From Galbibacter sp. BG1 (lineage in GTDB: Bacteria > Bacteroidota > Bacteroidia > Flavobacteriales > Flavobacteriaceae): a stretch of DNA of 64,000 nt. Below, piece by piece: positions 43,980-52,075 of this stretch (its first letter is position 1; every line of letters begins with the position of its first letter). A program made the translations under genes and the position numbers. The notes below the pieces were generated by a model. That model was not told the DNA's origin and did not search any database. It saw nothing but the letters and a program-made list of their open reading frames with translations. The stretch is taken from positions 3,291,501 through 3,355,500 of the forward strand of contig NZ_CP058364.1 in NCBI RefSeq assembly GCF_013391805.1, given 5' to 3'.

Positions 43980-44120
43980 GGTTGTTTTCTACGACAACCC
44001 CTTCTTATGCTTTGGTTCCCGTACGTCAAGTTCGCTTTCCACGTCGCCGTCGCCCGTAAGGGTGCAGCTATCTTTATAGAGCTTGGTGTGTCCGGCTCTC
44101 CTCTCAAAACAAACTTTTAA
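43980..44120. other. GC-rich structured block upstream of the arginine/proline cluster
   Basis: In the 325-bp gap between pabB and the GNAT gene, 44021-44105 has 48 G/C of 85 bases, far above its AT-rich surroundings. It contains a hairpin GGTTGT (43980-43985) / ACAACC (43994-43999), then CCC-GTAA-GGG, CTAT-CTTT-ATAG and AGAGC/GCTCT stems. A 37-codon frame (44007-44120, starting MLWFPYVKFAFHVAVARKGA) runs through it, with GC-rich codons unlike its neighbours. I recall similar short frames scattered in flavobacterial genomes, so a dispersed repeat or structured RNA is more likely than a real gene. Strand and role undecided. Confidence 0.5.
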
Positions 44121-44151
44121 TCCTATTTTAATAATTTTAATCAGTAATTGA

Positions 44152-44778
44152 ATGCAAATATATATTGCAAACGATACGCACATAAAATATGCTCAAGAAA
44201 TTTGCGACACCATCGATGAGTCTGCGCGTCAACGCGGCACTGGTATTGCAAAAAGAACTCCAGAGTATATTACTACCAAAATACAGAATGGTAATGCGGT
44301 AATTGCTTTAGATAAAGAAAAATTTGCTGGATTTTGCTACATCGAAACATGGGGGCATGGAAAATTTGTAGCCAATTCGGGACTCATAGTTCATCCAGAT
44401 TTTAGGGGACAGGGCCTTGCTACGGAAATAAAGAAGAAAGTTTTTCAGCACAGTCGAAATAAATTTCCGGATGCAAAAATCTTTGGAATCACTACAGGAC
44501 TGGCTGTTATGAAGATAAATTACGACCTTGGTTATGAACCCGTTACATTTTCTGAGCTAACGGATGACCCCAGCTTCTGGAACGGTTGTAAAACCTGCAA
44601 AAACTTTGATATTCTTACTCGAAACGAAGGTAAAATGTGCCTTTGTACGGGAATGCTATACGATCCCGTTGAAAAAGAACAGAAAAAGCATAAGCATAAA
44701 TACGATTCTAAAGTGTTTACTCGATTAAAAAGTATAAAACAAACCCTTTTTTTAAAAAAAGAAAAAGACAAAAATTAA
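44152..44778 (+). CDS. GNAT acetyltransferase heading the arginine cluster, candidate glutamate N-acyltransferase
   Basis: 208 aa. The GNAT core is clear: GLIVHPDFRGQGLATEIKKKVF contains the acetyl-CoA loop RGQGLA, followed by FGITTGLAVMKINYDLGYEPV. The C-terminal part has Cys146, Cys149, Cys163 and Cys165 (GCKTCKNF and MCLCTGML), a C-x2-C...C-x-C pattern that could bind zinc. The ATG lies 6 bp (stop to ATG) before argG, so it is the first gene of the arginine operon. The cluster has argB-argE but no recognised argA or argJ, so this may be the missing N-acetyl- or N-succinylglutamate synthase. That role is inferred from context. Confidence 0.88.
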   Translation: MQIYIANDTHIKYAQEICDTIDESARQRGTGIAKRTPEYITTKIQNGNAVIALDKEKFAGFCYIETWGHGKFVANSGLIVHPDFRGQGLATEIKKKVFQHSRNKFPDAKIFGITTGLAVMKINYDLGYEPVTFSELTDDPSFWNGCKTCKNFDILTRNEGKMCLCTGMLYDPVEKEQKKHKHKYDSKVFTRLKSIKQTLFLKKEKDKN

Positions 44779-44784
44779 TTAAAA

Positions 44785-45966
44785 ATGAAAAAATTAGTTT
44801 TAGCATACAGCGGCGGCTTAGATACTTCTTATTGTGCCAAGCATTTATCTGAAACCGGATATGAAGTGCATGCTGTAAGTGTTAATACAGGAGGTTTTTC
44901 TAAAGAAGAAATTAAGAACATAGAAGAAAAGGCCATAGCGCTAGGAGCCAAAAGCTATACTTCCATAGATGCCGTACAAACATTTTACGATAAAGTGGTT
45001 AAGTTCCTTATCTACGGAAACGTACTTAAAAACAATACTTACCCATTATCGGTAAGTGCAGAGCGAATTGTACAGGCTATTGAGATTGTAAACTTTGCAA
45101 AAGAAAACGGAGCAAAATTTATTGCCCACGGAAGTACCGGTGCCGGAAACGACCAAGTTCGTTTTGATATGATCTTTCAAATATTGGCGCCAGAAATAGA
45201 AATTATCACCCCAATTCGAGACAATAAGCTTTCGAGGCAAGAAGAAATAGACTTCTTAAAATCAAAGGGAGTGAACATGCAATGGGAAAAAGCCAAATAT
45301 TCCATCAATAAAGGTTTGTGGGGAACTAGTGTAGGCGGTGATGAAACACTTACCTCTCACCTCCCCTTACCCAACGAAGCTTACCCTAGTCAGCTTGAAA
45401 ATATGGGTACCCAAAAAATCAAGCTTACTTTTACCAAAGGAGAACTTACCGCCATCGATGGAAAAAAAGACAAAGCGATTAATCTTATTGAGAAGTTAGA
45501 CAAAATTGCATCGGCCTTTGCAATAGGAAGGGATATTCATGTAGGAGATACCATTATTGGGATTAAAGGAAGGGTTGGTTTTGAGGCAGCTGCACCTATG
45601 ATTATCATTAAAGCACACCATACTTTAGAAAAACACGTACTTACCAAGTGGCAGCAACAACATAAAGATTATCTGGCCAATTGGTATGGGATGCTGCTCC
45701 ATGAAGGGAATTATCTGGATGAGGTAATGCGGAATATCGAAGCGTTTATGACCGATGCGCAAAAAAATGTTATAGGAGATGTTTGGGTAAGTTTATATCC
45801 ATACCGATTCTTTATTGACGGAATACAGTCTAAACATGATTTAATGAATGCTAAGTTTGGAAGTTACGGCGAAATGAACAAAGGATGGACGGCAGAAGAA
45901 GCCAAAGGGTTTATAAAAATAAATTCCAATGCAGCTAAAATCCATCAAGCGGTAAATAGGAAGTAG
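44785..45966 (+). CDS. argG: Argininosuccinate synthase
   Basis: 393 aa. The ATP-binding loop AYSGGLDTS (residues 6-14) is the N-type PP-loop; HGSTGAGNDQVRFDM and YSINKGLWGTSVGG are the citrulline/aspartate-binding signatures. The enzyme joins citrulline and aspartate to argininosuccinate with ATP in the penultimate arginine step. It is the second gene of the cluster, 6 bp after the GNAT stop. A REP-like palindrome pair lies between it and argC. Confidence 0.97.
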   Translation: MKKLVLAYSGGLDTSYCAKHLSETGYEVHAVSVNTGGFSKEEIKNIEEKAIALGAKSYTSIDAVQTFYDKVVKFLIYGNVLKNNTYPLSVSAERIVQAIEIVNFAKENGAKFIAHGSTGAGNDQVRFDMIFQILAPEIEIITPIRDNKLSRQEEIDFLKSKGVNMQWEKAKYSINKGLWGTSVGGDETLTSHLPLPNEAYPSQLENMGTQKIKLTFTKGELTAIDGKKDKAINLIEKLDKIASAFAIGRDIHVGDTIIGIKGRVGFEAAAPMIIIKAHHTLEKHVLTKWQQQHKDYLANWYGMLLHEGNYLDEVMRNIEAFMTDAQKNVIGDVWVSLYPYRFFIDGIQSKHDLMNAKFGSYGEMNKGWTAEEAKGFIKINSNAAKIHQAVNRK

Positions 45967-45976
45967 TTTAATTGTT

Positions 45977-46073
45977 TGTCCCTCGAGCGCAGTCGAGAGG
46001 ATCTATAAACAAACTCCTTAAAATTAGGTCTCCACTGCGCCTGTCTGCCGACATAGGCAGGCTCGACCTGACA
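45977..46073. repeat. REP-like paired palindrome with nested hairpin insertion, between argG and argC
   Basis: The left arm 45977-45998 (TGTCCCTCGAGC then GCAGTCGAGA) matches the left arm of the element at 20347-20423. The right arm is the same sequence split by 22 bp (46040-46061, containing CTGCC-GACATA-GGCAG), resuming as CTCGACCTGACA (46062-46073). A small hairpin has therefore inserted into a REP-like element. Confidence 0.75.
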
Positions 46074-46095
46074 GAAAATAAAAGCACAATTAATA

Positions 46096-47070
46096 ATGAT
46101 AAAAGCAGGAATTATAGGCGGTTCGGGATATACCGGGGGTGAACTGATACGAATATTAACGCATCATCCACATGTGGAAATTGACTTTGTGTACAGCACC
46201 ACCCGGGCAGGAAAGTCAATCGCAGAAACACATGAAGACCTTTTAGGCATTACTGACCTAAAATTTACCGGTACCATCAACCCGAAGGTAGACGTATTAT
46301 TTTTATGTCTTGGTCATGGAAATTCCAAAACTTTTTTAGACGAACATACCTTTTCCAACAAAACGAAAGTCATCGACTTAAGCAATGATTTCCGTTTAAA
46401 TAAAGATGCCAGTTATAACGGAAGGGAGTTTGTCTATGGTTTGCCAGAATTACAAAAAGAAGCTATTTCAAATGCAAACAATATTGCGAACCCAGGATGT
46501 TTTGCTACTGCCATTCAATTGGCATTGCTTCCTTTGGCAAAAAATAAGCTTTTAAAAGAAACTGTTCATATTAATGCCACAACTGGCAGTACCGGAGCCG
46601 GAGTTTCCCCTTCTGCAACATCTCATTTCAGTTGGAGAAACAACAACATTTCTTGGTACAAACCCTTTACACACCAACACTTAGGAGAGATCAATCAAAG
46701 TATTGTGAGTCTCCAAAACGACCAGCCAACTATACTTATGCTACCGCAAAGAGGTAATTTCACTAAAGGTATTTTTGTAACATCATACCTAAAATTTGAA
46801 AATAGTTTGGAAGAAACTTGGAATTTATACAAGGATTTTTATGTTAGAGACCCGTTCACACATATATCTGAAAAAGAAATTCATTTAAAACAAGTTGTAA
46901 ATACCAACAATTGTTTTATTCATCTTCATAAACACGAAGATGTATTGCTTATCACTAGTGTCATCGATAATTTAATAAAAGGCGCCTCTGGACAGGCAGT
47001 ACAAAACATGAATTTAATTTTCGGGTTGGATGAAAGTGACGGATTAAATTTAAAAGGAAGTTATTTCTAA
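46096..47070 (+). CDS. argC: N-acyl-gamma-glutamyl-phosphate reductase
   Basis: 324 aa. Rossmann start KAGIIGGSGYTGGELIRIL, then DLSNDFRL and ANPGCFATAI with catalytic Cys135, and HINATTGSTGAGVSP. It reduces the acyl-glutamyl phosphate made by ArgB to the semialdehyde with NADPH. proC follows after 19 bp. The order argG-argC-proC-argD-proA is typical of flavobacterial arginine clusters. If the pathway runs through succinylated intermediates (see the carbamoyltransferase), this enzyme would use the succinyl form. Confidence 0.96.
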   Translation: MIKAGIIGGSGYTGGELIRILTHHPHVEIDFVYSTTRAGKSIAETHEDLLGITDLKFTGTINPKVDVLFLCLGHGNSKTFLDEHTFSNKTKVIDLSNDFRLNKDASYNGREFVYGLPELQKEAISNANNIANPGCFATAIQLALLPLAKNKLLKETVHINATTGSTGAGVSPSATSHFSWRNNNISWYKPFTHQHLGEINQSIVSLQNDQPTILMLPQRGNFTKGIFVTSYLKFENSLEETWNLYKDFYVRDPFTHISEKEIHLKQVVNTNNCFIHLHKHEDVLLITSVIDNLIKGASGQAVQNMNLIFGLDESDGLNLKGSYF

Positions 47071-47089
47071 AAACAAAAAACAAAACAAA

Positions 47090-47878
47090 ATGAAAGTTAC
47101 CGTAATTGGATCAGGAAATCTAGGAAAATCAATCATTACAGGAATTGCATCCAGCGATTTGTTAGATTCAAAGGATATCTTAGTAGCAGACAAATCAGAT
47201 GAAAATCTGGAAATTATTAAAAAACAAGCCGGTGTTTCCGTAACATCCGACAATATCGAGGCCATTAAAGACTCAAAATGGGTAATTTTATGTATTCAAC
47301 CCAGAATATTGAAAGTGGTTCTTCAGGAAATTAAAAATCATCTAACCAAGGATCAAGTTTTAATTTCTACCGTAACGGGGGTTTCCATTAATGAAATCAA
47401 CGAAGTGGTTCCTAAGAACAAGGTAATTAGAGCAATGCCAAATACAGCGGCCGTTAAACAACAGTCCATGTCTTTTATCTGCGCGGACGATATCGAACAC
47501 GAAGACGTTCAGTTTGTAGAGAAAATGTTTGGAACCATTGGTAAAACCATGGTTATTGAAGAGCGTTTAATGCAAGCGGCTACCGTTCTTGGAGCTAGTA
47601 GTACCGCTTTCTTTCTTCGATTTTTGCGTGCGCTTACGCAAGGTGGGGTGCAAATGGGCTTTCATCCTCACGAAGCACAGGAAATTTCTGCTCAGGTAGC
47701 AATTGGTGCAGCAGCGTTAATTGAAGATGGTACCCATACCGAAGTGGAGGTAGATAATGTAACCACACCACAGGGTTGTACCATAGAAGGTTTAAATGCT
47801 ATGGAGCACAATGGGTTAAGCTCGGCGGTAATAAAAGGTATTATGGCAGCTTACAAAAGAATAAGTGATATTAATTAA
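47090..47878 (+). CDS. proC: Pyrroline-5-carboxylate reductase
   Basis: 262 aa. N-terminal Rossmann VTVIGSGNLGKSIITGIASSD. The later segments VIRAMPNTAAVKQQSMSFI and the C-terminal VTTPQGCTIEGLNAMEHNGLSSAV are diagnostic for P5C reductase. It makes proline from pyrroline-5-carboxylate with NAD(P)H. Its place inside the arginine genes couples proline and arginine output from glutamate. Confidence 0.96.
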   Translation: MKVTVIGSGNLGKSIITGIASSDLLDSKDILVADKSDENLEIIKKQAGVSVTSDNIEAIKDSKWVILCIQPRILKVVLQEIKNHLTKDQVLISTVTGVSINEINEVVPKNKVIRAMPNTAAVKQQSMSFICADDIEHEDVQFVEKMFGTIGKTMVIEERLMQAATVLGASSTAFFLRFLRALTQGGVQMGFHPHEAQEISAQVAIGAAALIEDGTHTEVEVDNVTTPQGCTIEGLNAMEHNGLSSAVIKGIMAAYKRISDIN

Positions 47879-47972
47879 GTTTTGCGCAGAGAGGGCTTAA
47901 GATCGTAACATTTCTGAAGAGCTGTGTTACAAACCTAAAAACTGACAAAATTTCAACTATTTAATACAATAA

Positions 47973-49115
47973 ATGAAACTGTTTGATGTTTATCCTTTAT
48001 ACAATATAACTCCTGTAAAGGGAAAAGGATTGTATGTTTACGATGAGAACGATGGGGCCTATTTAGACCTTTATGGAGGTCATGCCGTTATCTCAATTGG
48101 TCATGCGCACCCTACTTATGTAGAACGCATTACCGAGCAAGTAAACAAACTAGGCTTCTACTCCAATGCCATTCAAAATCCGCTTCAAGTGGAATTGGCA
48201 GAAAAGTTAGGAAGGCTTTCTAATTGCGAGGAATACGATTTATTTCTTTGCAATTCTGGAGCAGAAGCCAACGAAAATGCATTGAAGCTAGCGTCCTTTC
48301 ATACCAATAAAGCACGCGTTATAGCTTTTACAAATGCGTTTCATGGAAGAACATCAGCTGCAGTTGCAGCAACTGACAATAGGGCGATCAACGCTCCTAT
48401 CAATAGCCAGCACAACGTCACAACATTCCTTCCTTTTAACCAACTTCACTCTTTAGATTATGAATTAGCGTTCGGTGACGTTTGTGCGGTTATTATTGAG
48501 CCCATTCAGGGTGTTGGCGGATTGGATGAACCTACAACCGAATTTCTGCAAGGAGTTAGGCAGTTGTGCGATAAACACAATGTGGTACTCATTTTAGATG
48601 AAATTCAATCGGGTTACGGTCGCAGCGGAAAATTTTTCGCATTCCAGCATCATGACATAGAGGCTGACATAATTACAGTTGCAAAAGGGATGGGAAATGG
48701 ATTCCCAATTGGGGGTGTATTAATCCATCCTAAATTTAAAGCTAAGCATGGAATGTTGGGCACCACCTTTGGGGGCAATCACTTGGCATGCGCCGCTGCC
48801 CTTGCGGTTCTGGAGGTTATCGAAAATGAAAATTTAATAGATAACGTCAATAAAATTTCTGCTTATTTTAAAGAAAAAGCCAAGGAAATCAAGAGTTTAC
48901 AAAAACTTAAAGGTAAAGGATTGATGCTTGGTATGGAGTTTGAACTTAATGTGTCAGAAATAAGAAAAGAGCTTATTTACGAGAAAAAAATATTTACAGG
49001 CGGCTCGTCAAATAAGAACTTATTACGAATATTACCGCCATTAACGATTGAAAAACATCATATAGACACCTTTTTAATTTCATTGTCTGATGTTTTAAAA
49101 AATCACAACTTGTAA
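47973..49115 (+). CDS. argD: Acetylornithine / succinylornithine aminotransferase
   Basis: 380 aa class III PLP aminotransferase. It has GGHAVISIGHAHP, NSGAEANENALKLA, EPIQGVGG, LILDEIQSGYGRSG and the PLP lysine Lys238 in VAKGMGNGFPIGG. It converts the N-acyl-glutamate semialdehyde to N-acyl-ornithine. It overlaps proA by one base (TAATG), so the two are translationally coupled. Ornithine aminotransferase activity is an alternative, but context favours ArgD. Confidence 0.94.
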   Translation: MKLFDVYPLYNITPVKGKGLYVYDENDGAYLDLYGGHAVISIGHAHPTYVERITEQVNKLGFYSNAIQNPLQVELAEKLGRLSNCEEYDLFLCNSGAEANENALKLASFHTNKARVIAFTNAFHGRTSAAVAATDNRAINAPINSQHNVTTFLPFNQLHSLDYELAFGDVCAVIIEPIQGVGGLDEPTTEFLQGVRQLCDKHNVVLILDEIQSGYGRSGKFFAFQHHDIEADIITVAKGMGNGFPIGGVLIHPKFKAKHGMLGTTFGGNHLACAAALAVLEVIENENLIDNVNKISAYFKEKAKEIKSLQKLKGKGLMLGMEFELNVSEIRKELIYEKKIFTGGSSNKNLLRILPPLTIEKHHIDTFLISLSDVLKNHNL

Positions 49116-50311
49116 TGAATAAAATACTAACAATTTCCGAAAGAAATAATGTATTATTAACGATGGCAGAGCTTATCCGAGAGGAGAAAAATGCTATCAT
49201 GAAAGAAAACAAGAAAGACCTAGACGGTTACAACGGTGAAGATCTCGCTATGGAAGACCGTCTTAAAGTAGATGATGCTAAAATAGATGGTATGATAGCT
49301 TCATTGAAAGAATTGGCATCGCAGGATGATCCTTTGGGTAAAGAGCGGTTCCACTTCAAACATGATAACGGAATGGATGTCTTTAATAAAACGGCACCTT
49401 TCGGGACTATCATGATTATATATGAGTCAAGACCAGATGTAACTGTAGAAGCAGCTGGAATTGCATTCAAATCTGGAAACAAAATTTTATTGAAAGGTGG
49501 TAAAGAGTCTTTAAACTCCAACCTTTTAATTGTAGACCTTTGGCACAAAGCAATGAAGAAACACGGTGTTTCTATTGAATGGGTAGAGTACTTGCAGTAC
49601 AACCGTCAAGAAACACAGGCTTTCTTAGAAAACCCGACACAACAAATAGACCTTATTGTACCAAGGGGTGGGGAGCGTTTAATTCAATTTGTAAAAGAAA
49701 ACGCCAATTGCCCTGTTATAGTGAGTGGACGAGGAAATAACTTTGTGCACGTACATAAAAATGCAGATCTTGATTTGGCAATGAAAGTTATTATCAATGC
49801 AAAAACGGCAAAGATATCTGCATGTAATGCCCTAGATAAGGTTTTAATAGATTCCAATCTTCCCAATTACAAAGAGTTTGTAAAGAAATTACAAGCGAAA
49901 TTGGAAGAGTATAAGGTGGATATATACGTTGATAAGGAGTTATCAGACCTAGACAATGTTACTGTTATTAACGATGATAACATTTGGTACGAGGAATTTT
50001 TAGATTATAAAATTGTTATTGGAGTGATTGATTCTGTAGAAGACGCCATCGCTAAAATAAATAAATATTCTGGCGGGCATTCTGCTTCTATCATTACGAA
50101 AGACAGTGATGTTGCCGATTTATTTATGACTACCGTAGATTCGGCTGCAGTATACCATAACGCATCCACTAGATTTACCGATGGTGGTGCACTTGGACTA
50201 GGTGGGGAATTGGCCATAAGTACCGATAAGCTTCACCAACGTGGTCCTATTGGTCTTGAACATTTAGTAACCAATAAATGGTATATTCACGGAGAAGGAC
50301 AGATAAGATAA
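49115..50311 (+). CDS. proA: Glutamate-5-semialdehyde dehydrogenase (gamma-glutamyl phosphate reductase)
   Basis: 398 aa. It has the family's FGTIMIIYESRPDVTVEAAGIAFKSGNKILLKGGKES, catalytic Cys237 in ISACNALDK, and EFLDYKIVIGVIDSVEDAI with HNASTRFTDGG. It reduces gamma-glutamyl phosphate to the semialdehyde. It is coupled to argD by a one-base overlap and followed by two glutamate kinase genes, giving ProA-ProB-ProB. Confidence 0.97.
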   Translation: MNKILTISERNNVLLTMAELIREEKNAIMKENKKDLDGYNGEDLAMEDRLKVDDAKIDGMIASLKELASQDDPLGKERFHFKHDNGMDVFNKTAPFGTIMIIYESRPDVTVEAAGIAFKSGNKILLKGGKESLNSNLLIVDLWHKAMKKHGVSIEWVEYLQYNRQETQAFLENPTQQIDLIVPRGGERLIQFVKENANCPVIVSGRGNNFVHVHKNADLDLAMKVIINAKTAKISACNALDKVLIDSNLPNYKEFVKKLQAKLEEYKVDIYVDKELSDLDNVTVINDDNIWYEEFLDYKIVIGVIDSVEDAIAKINKYSGGHSASIITKDSDVADLFMTTVDSAAVYHNASTRFTDGGALGLGGELAISTDKLHQRGPIGLEHLVTNKWYIHGEGQIR

Positions 50312-50388
50312 GTATCCGTAGAAATAAATTTAGTAATTACAAAGCTCGCAAGAGCACACAACTATAACATAACTATAAATTAAAAAAA

Positions 50389-51171
50389 ATGAGTAAGCCC
50401 AAAAAAAAGAAGAAAAGAATTCTTTTAAAAATAGGATCTAATACGCTTACAAAAGAGTCAGACCAAATATCAAGAGGTAAATTGGAAGATATTGGTAGAC
50501 AAATCGCCGAACTTCAAGACGACTACGAATTCGTAATTGTAAGTTCTGGAGCTAAAGTAGTAGCTAAGCAATTTGTAAACTTAGAGAGTACTTATAGCGA
50601 AGACATTAATGTTAAACAGGCATTGACCTCTATCGGTCAGCCGCATTTAATACGTATTTTCCAAGAAAGTTTTAGAGAGCTTGGTTTATTGGCTTCTCAA
50701 TGTTTGCTTTCTTATTCAGATTTTGAAAAAGACGTATCAAAAGAGAACATTGTTAATACTATAAATATTTTGGTAGATAATGGATACATTCCAATTATTA
50801 ATGAGAATGACACCGTGGCTACCGATGAAATACAGTTTGGGGATAATGATAAATTAGCAGCTCTTACCGCTGCCCTTTTAAAGGTGGATTTATTGATTAT
50901 TGCTACCAATACCAATGGTATTTACACCAAACAATCTTTTAAGGATGGATCTCCTAAAACAATTGAAGAAGTAGAGAACTTCTCTGATCTTAAAAAAGAA
51001 GTGGTAGACGAAGATAAATCTTCTCATGGTACCGGTGGAATGAGTTCTAAAGTAATTGCTTTGGAAATTGCCAATAAAGCCAATATCGAGACTTGGATTG
51101 TTAACGGTTTAGAAGATAATTTTATTCTAAATACCATCAATCAAAATACTGCTTTTACCAAAATTGAATGA
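50389..51171 (+). CDS. proB: Glutamate 5-kinase, first tandem copy, with altered active-site loop
   Basis: 260 aa, the amino-acid kinase domain only, without the C-terminal PUA domain of the 367-aa E. coli enzyme. ILLKIGSNTLT, IPIINENDTVATDEIQFGDNDKL and HGTGGMSSK are kept. However, the glutamate-binding loop reads SSGAKVVAK (residues 52-60) where the second copy and E. coli have SSGAIAA: three residues in a row are changed, including a new Lys56. The N-terminus is Lys-rich (SKPKKKKKR). It may have altered feedback control or specificity, or be a regulatory partner of the second copy. A terminator-like hairpin follows before the next proB. Confidence 0.85.
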   Translation: MSKPKKKKKRILLKIGSNTLTKESDQISRGKLEDIGRQIAELQDDYEFVIVSSGAKVVAKQFVNLESTYSEDINVKQALTSIGQPHLIRIFQESFRELGLLASQCLLSYSDFEKDVSKENIVNTINILVDNGYIPIINENDTVATDEIQFGDNDKLAALTAALLKVDLLIIATNTNGIYTKQSFKDGSPKTIEEVENFSDLKKEVVDEDKSSHGTGGMSSKVIALEIANKANIETWIVNGLEDNFILNTINQNTAFTKIE

Positions 51172-51201
51172 TTGTTTAAAAAACAAATAAGTATATAGCA
51201 C

Positions 51202-51266
51202 AAAAGCCCGAAAAGTAAATAACAACCCGTATTTTTATACAAAAGTTAAGCTTTTCGGGCTTTTTT
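51202..51266 (+). terminator. Terminator-like hairpin between the two proB genes
   Basis: AAAAGCCCGAAAAG (51202-51215) pairs perfectly with CTTTTCGGGCTTTT (51251-51264), followed by TT. The loop of 35 bases contains a small inner stem (GTAT/ATAC) and TATTTTTA, one base off a -7 element. It lies 30 bp after the first proB stop and 22 bp before the second proB start, inside the otherwise continuous cluster, so it could attenuate or reset transcription of the downstream genes. Confidence 0.7.
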
Positions 51267-51287
51267 ATGTCATTTTTCAACTAAAAA

Positions 51288-52073
51288 ATGAAAACAACCA
51301 CCAAAAAAAGAATTGTACTCAAAATAGGTTCCAATACCTTAACCAGGGAAACCAACCATATTTCCCGTGGTAAAATTGAAGATATTGCTAGGCAAATTGC
51401 ACTTCTCAAAGATAACTACGAATTTATTGTGGTAAGTTCTGGGGCGATCGCTGCGGCCAAGCAATTTGTAAACCTAGAAAGCAACGGAAAAGAAATTTAT
51501 GTAAAACAGGCGCTGGCTTCCATTGGTCAGTTGCATCTTATGCGAATTTATCAAGAGAATTTTAGGGAATTGGGGTTGTTAATATCGCAATGTCTCCTCT
51601 CCTATTCTGATTTTAAAAGCAAAACCTCTAAAGAGAATATTGTAAACACCATCAATATTTTGTTGGAAAACGATTACATTCCCATTATCAATGAAAATGA
51701 TACTGTTGCCACGGATGAAATTAAATTTGGAGATAACGATAAATTGGCAGCCATGACCGCGGCGCTTTTAAAAGCTGATCTTTTAATTATAGCTACCAAT
51801 ACCAATGGTATCTATACCAAAACATCCATACAGAGCGGTATTCCAGAAACTATTAAAGAAGTAATTGGTTTTGAAAGTTTGATTCAAGAAGTTGCCGATG
51901 GTAAATCTTCCCATGGCACAGGAGGAATGAAATCTAAAGTGGACGCCGTAGAAATTGCCAGTATAGCCGGTATAGAAACGTGGATTGTAAATGGCCTTAA
52001 AGAGAATTTTATTAGTGAAGCTGTGGCCAATACCAGCCATTTCACTAAAATTAAACCAAAAATAACCTTATAG
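51288..52073 (+). CDS. proB: Glutamate 5-kinase, second tandem copy
   Basis: 261 aa, also without a PUA domain. The canonical loop SSGAIAAAKQF (residues 50-60), INENDTVATDEIKFGDNDKLAAMTAAL and HGTGGMKSK are intact, so this copy is the better candidate for the normal gamma-glutamyl kinase of proline synthesis. It is homologous to the preceding gene along its full length by eye, so the pair arose by tandem duplication. argF' starts 2 bp after its stop, so it is coupled to the arginine genes downstream. Confidence 0.95.
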   Translation: MKTTTKKRIVLKIGSNTLTRETNHISRGKIEDIARQIALLKDNYEFIVVSSGAIAAAKQFVNLESNGKEIYVKQALASIGQLHLMRIYQENFRELGLLISQCLLSYSDFKSKTSKENIVNTINILLENDYIPIINENDTVATDEIKFGDNDKLAAMTAALLKADLLIIATNTNGIYTKTSIQSGIPETIKEVIGFESLIQEVADGKSSHGTGGMKSKVDAVEIASIAGIETWIVNGLKENFISEAVANTSHFTKIKPKITL

Positions 52074-52075
52074 AA

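Noticed and set aside
43989-44183. 64-aa minus-strand frame over the GC-rich block
   Set aside because: It crosses the block and the start of the GNAT gene, with no promoter or start support; it is probably incidental to the composition of the block.
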